The translations under genes were made by a program, and so were the position numbers. Under the pieces are notes generated by a model. That model saw nothing but the letters and a program-made list of their open reading frames with translations, did no database searches and was not told the origin of the DNA. A DNA stretch of 64,000 bases from Syntrophaceae bacterium UBA2188. GTDB lineage: Bacteria > Desulfobacterota > BSN033 > UBA1163. Location: NCBI GenBank assembly GCA_002327985.1, contig DCVM01000184.1:1-64000 (forward strand). The letters are read 5' to 3'. Shown piece by piece: positions 61,544 through 64,000 of the stretch. Within the stretch, counting starts at the first letter, position 1. Each line of letters begins with the position of its first letter.

Positions 61544-62716
61544 TCAATAATTCTGAATTCTTGTCCAATGTCCTGAAAGCAGTTGACGGGCTATGGTGAT
61601 TTTTTGAATTTCAGTGCTTCCTGCACCTATAGTAGCAGCTATGGAATCCCTCAATATTCGTTCAACTTCATATTCACGCATATACCCGTATCCTCCATGG
61701 ATCTGAATTGCATCTAACGCATTGGCTACCCTTGTCTCGGATATCGTTAGCTTTGCAATGGCTGCTTCCATCCGAGCAGGAATTCCTTTCTGTTTCATCC
61801 AGCCGGCCCGGTACACTAACATCCTGGATGCCTCCAGCCTACATTTCATATTGGATAGCCGTTCCTGTATTAATTGAAACTCACCTATAGGTCTCCCAAA
61901 CTGAACCCTCTTACGGGCGTATTTCACACACCGCTCGAGTTCATATTCCACTTGCCCTATACTACCTGCGAGTAAGCAGGCTCTTTCCCACTCAAGGGAT
62001 TCATTGAGGATTGCGAATCCTTCGCCTTCCTCTCCTAAACGGTTTTCAACAGGCACGACACAATCTTCAAAAACAAGTTCCCCAGTCGGCGACGACCTCT
62101 GCCCCATCTTGTCAAGGGGAAGACTGGCAGAGAAACCAGGGAAATCTTTCTCTACTATGAAAGCTGTTATTCCTTTTGGTCCCTTAGAGGGATCTATTGT
62201 TGCAAAAACCACTATAACGTTTGCAATCGGTCCATTGGTGATGAACATCTTTGTTCCGTTAAGAACATATTTGTCATCCTTTTTGACTGCTGTAGTCCTG
62301 AGGTTTGCTGCATCGGATCCTGCATCTGGTTCAGATAGGCCATATGCACCTATCCATTCTCCACTGCACATGTTGGGCAGATATTTCTGCCTCTGTTCTT
62401 CTGTGCCAAATTTCCAGATAGGTATTTCTCCAATGACTATATGGGCGGCGAGGGAAAGGTAAAAACCTGCATCCCTGCATCCTGCACCAAACCCCTCCAT
62501 CCCCGCCATCATGATCATAATATCTGCCCCGCCACCTCCATGCTGCTCTGGAATAGGGATTCCGAGGATTCTTAATTTACCCGCCTTATTCCAGGCCTCC
62601 CAATTGAATTCACCCTTTATATCCCTCTCAGCAGCGCCAGGACTAACCTCATTCTCTGCAAACTTACGCATCTCATTGTAAAAAGTCTTTTGTTCAAAGT
62701 TCCACTCAAAATCCAT
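61544..62716 (-). CDS. Acyl-CoA dehydrogenase, isovaleryl/branched type base
   Basis: 390 residues. IGAYGLSEPDAGSDAANLRT, KMFITNGPIANVI, and a C-terminus IGAGSTEIQKITIARQLL, where the MCAD-type Glu is replaced by Ala. The alternative catalytic Glu of isovaleryl-CoA dehydrogenase is kept in SLEWERACLLAGS. This layout suggests a branched, or otherwise bulky, acyl-CoA. It is the downstream neighbour of a BKACE gene, 40 bp away; 147 bp separate it from the liv operon. Confidence 0.9.
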   Translation of the reverse strand: MDFEWNFEQKTFYNEMRKFAENEVSPGAAERDIKGEFNWEAWNKAGKLRILGIPIPEQHGGGGADIMIMMAGMEGFGAGCRDAGFYLSLAAHIVIGEIPIWKFGTEEQRQKYLPNMCSGEWIGAYGLSEPDAGSDAANLRTTAVKKDDKYVLNGTKMFITNGPIANVIVVFATIDPSKGPKGITAFIVEKDFPGFSASLPLDKMGQRSSPTGELVFEDCVVPVENRLGEEGEGFAILNESLEWERACLLAGSIGQVEYELERCVKYARKRVQFGRPIGEFQLIQERLSNMKCRLEASRMLVYRAGWMKQKGIPARMEAAIAKLTISETRVANALDAIQIHGGYGYMREYEVERILRDSIAATIGAGSTEIQKITIARQLLSGHWTRIQNY

Positions 62717-62756
62717 GATTTCCCCCCTAATCTCTCGGATTTTTTAACCAATACTG

Positions 62757-63743
62757 CTAATAGGTGCTCGGCTTTAATGAGATACCAAGCATTTTTCTTG
62801 CCTGCATCGGAGTTGCGATTTCTCTATTTAACTCCTTTGCCAGCCGGACAACCCTTTCAACAAGCTCAGCATTGCTAATGCATAATTGACCCTTTCTGTA
62901 ATAGATGGTGTCTTCCATGCCGGTCCTCACATGCCCACCGAGGAGGATGGCCATTGCTATCATCGGGACATGAAAGTTTCCAACCCCAATGACCTCAAAT
63001 ATTGAGCTGGGTGGCAGTTCATCGATAAATGATAAAAGATTTTTAGGTGTGGGATAGCTTCCTGTTTGAAAACCCATTACAAGCTGAATCAAATATGGTT
63101 TTTTAATCAGGTCTCTCCCGATAAGATTATTGACGATCCAGAACTGACCTGTATGGTAAACCTCGAGTTCCGGTTTCACTCCATTTTCTACCATTGCTTT
63201 AGCATATTTCTCTGTATCGCCATAGGTAATTGGAGTGCAGACATCTCTATGGACCTCTTGATCACGACCCCATAAGGGTGGTTTCCTGGGAGGGAGTGTC
63301 ATTCTCGTAACAAAAGGCCCACAGTTAAGAGAGGCCAGTTCAGGATTGGCGTAAATTCCAGCCATCTTTTCTTCTAACGAAAGACCCGGACCGCCCCCAG
63401 TGGAGTTGTTGATGATGATTTCCGGGCATTTCTCCCTAATTAATCCATTGACTTCCCGGAAAACCGACGGATCAGAGGAAACCTTGCTCGGATCATCGGG
63501 CCGTCGGGCATGAATATGAGCGATACTTGCTCCGGTTTTATAGGCCTCATATGCCTGCTCTGCCTGTTCCTCTTTTGTTTCTGGAAGATTCGGGTTCATC
63601 TCTTTTCCCTGGACCCCACCTGTAATTGCAACAGAGATAATTAACGGTGGCAGCCCTTTCCTTATCTTCGCCATCCATTCGTAACAGTTTTTAAAATCCC
63701 ACCTGTAATCTTCCTCATTGAGTTTTAATTCTTCCAATGTCAT
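62757..63743 (-). CDS. Beta-keto acid cleavage enzyme (BKACE, DUF849)
   Basis: 328 residues. PLIISVAITGGVQGKEMNPN, zinc ligands in GASIAHIHARRPDD (H76 and H78), INNSTGGGPGLSLEEKM and GGHVRTGMEDTIYYRKGQL, with the EDT in place of the common EDN. The family condenses a beta-keto acid with acetyl-CoA to give acetoacetate and a new CoA ester. The N-terminal 30 residues preceding the barrel are longer than in many members. It fits between a MaoC hydratase and an acyl-CoA dehydrogenase in a small catabolic run. Substrate unknown. Confidence 0.9.
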   Translation of the reverse strand: MTLEELKLNEEDYRWDFKNCYEWMAKIRKGLPPLIISVAITGGVQGKEMNPNLPETKEEQAEQAYEAYKTGASIAHIHARRPDDPSKVSSDPSVFREVNGLIREKCPEIIINNSTGGGPGLSLEEKMAGIYANPELASLNCGPFVTRMTLPPRKPPLWGRDQEVHRDVCTPITYGDTEKYAKAMVENGVKPELEVYHTGQFWIVNNLIGRDLIKKPYLIQLVMGFQTGSYPTPKNLLSFIDELPPSSIFEVIGVGNFHVPMIAMAILLGGHVRTGMEDTIYYRKGQLCISNAELVERVVRLAKELNREIATPMQARKMLGISLKPSTY

Positions 63744-63752
63744 AAGTCCTCT

Positions 63753-64000
63753 TCATTCCCTTATCTCTTTATCATTGAACCTACTTGCAACAAGGATCTT
63801 TGATTCATGAACGTTGACCACCTCACCGCGCTGGTTTATCAACTTGCTTCTGAAGTGGACAATTCCCTTCTTCTCTTTTTTTAAAATCAAATCGATAACT
63901 TCAATCTCCAGATGAACGGTATCCCCGATTTTTATAGGGAACGTTAATCTAACATTGTCCATTCCATAAAACGCAATAAAGTTCTTGGGAAGAACACCTT
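63753..64000 (-). CDS. MaoC-like (R)-specific enoyl-CoA hydratase, 5' end cut by window
   Basis: The frame stays open through the right edge: upstream of the ATG at 63962 it continues as GVLPKNFIAFYGMDNVRLTF, so that ATG is internal. The visible C-terminal 82 residues show the hotdog segment FPIKIGDTVHLEIEVIDLIL and GIVHFRSKLINQRGEVV, common at the end of MaoC-type dehydratases. Ends nine bases before the BKACE start. Confidence 0.75.
   Translation of the reverse strand, partial: GVLPKNFIAFYGMDNVRLTFPIKIGDTVHLEIEVIDLILKKEKKGIVHFRSKLINQRGEVVNVHESKILVASRFNDKEIRE

Overview
The window looks like part of the chromosome of an anaerobic, moderately AT-rich bacterium, most likely a sulfate-reducing or syntrophic member of the Desulfobacterota (inference). 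The grounds are two desulforedoxins, a ferredoxin-dependent 2-oxoacid oxidoreductase, a radical-type 2-hydroxyacyl-CoA dehydratase, and many CoA-transferases, acyl-CoA dehydrogenases and TRAP/TAXI transporters. From about 1.3 kb to the right edge every supported gene lies on the minus strand, so genes are read from high to low coordinates. Only a 5'-truncated amidohydrolase at the left edge is on the plus strand. I saw no transcription factor, sensor kinase, tRNA, rRNA, CRISPR array or transposase.

Layout, right to left. (a) 64.0-55.1 kb: MaoC-like hydratase (cut by the edge), BKACE-type beta-keto acid cleavage enzyme, acyl-CoA dehydrogenase, then a branched-chain amino acid-type ABC transporter (binding protein, LivH, LivM, LivG, LivF) with an acyl-CoA ligase inside the operon. 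(b) 55.1-54.3 kb: a stop-riddled fossil of an acyl-CoA dehydrogenase start joined to a CaiB-type CoA-transferase. (c) 54.1-50.5 kb: a fused family I CoA-transferase and an MmgE/PrpD protein whose 3' end is frameshifted at an A8 run. (d) 50.4-38.2 kb: acyl-CoA ligase, acyl-CoA dehydrogenase with Asp at the catalytic-base position, BadH-like SDR, TAXI-TRAP transporter, MenB/BadI-like hydratase/hydrolase, DsrE-like protein, CoA-transferase, zinc ribbon, double-hotdog hydratase and a second ligase. This resembles alicyclic (cyclohexanecarboxylate-type) acid catabolism. (e) 38.1-29.9 kb: a second TAXI-TRAP system, enoyl-CoA hydratase, family I CoA-transferase A/B and a DctPQM TRAP system. (f) 29.9-24 kb: HMG-CoA-synthase-like/OB-fold fusion, thiolase, acyl-CoA dehydrogenase, PaaG-like isomerase, CoA-transferase. 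(g) 23.9-6.2 kb: a long run encoding ferredoxin:2-oxoacid oxidoreductase, D-2-hydroxyacid dehydrogenase, MFS carrier, 3-hydroxyacyl-CoA dehydrogenase, a second HMGCS-like/OB plus thiolase pair, a two-gene CoA-transferase, a two-subunit 2-hydroxyacyl-CoA dehydratase, two enoyl-CoA hydratases, a ligase, two desulforedoxins and a transglutaminase-like/TPR protein. (h) 5.8-1.3 kb: alpha/beta hydrolase, nitronate-monooxygenase-like flavoprotein and another two-gene CoA-transferase.

Region (g) contains one enzyme for each step of an inferred route: 2-oxo acid, (R)-2-hydroxy acid, 2-hydroxyacyl-CoA, enoyl-CoA, 3-hydroxyacyl-CoA, 3-oxoacyl-CoA, thiolysis. Its substrate cannot be read from the sequence, and the ATP-dependent activator of the dehydratase is not in the window. 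Many start codons below were moved from the longest possible start to one with a better ribosome binding site; the reason is given in each entry.
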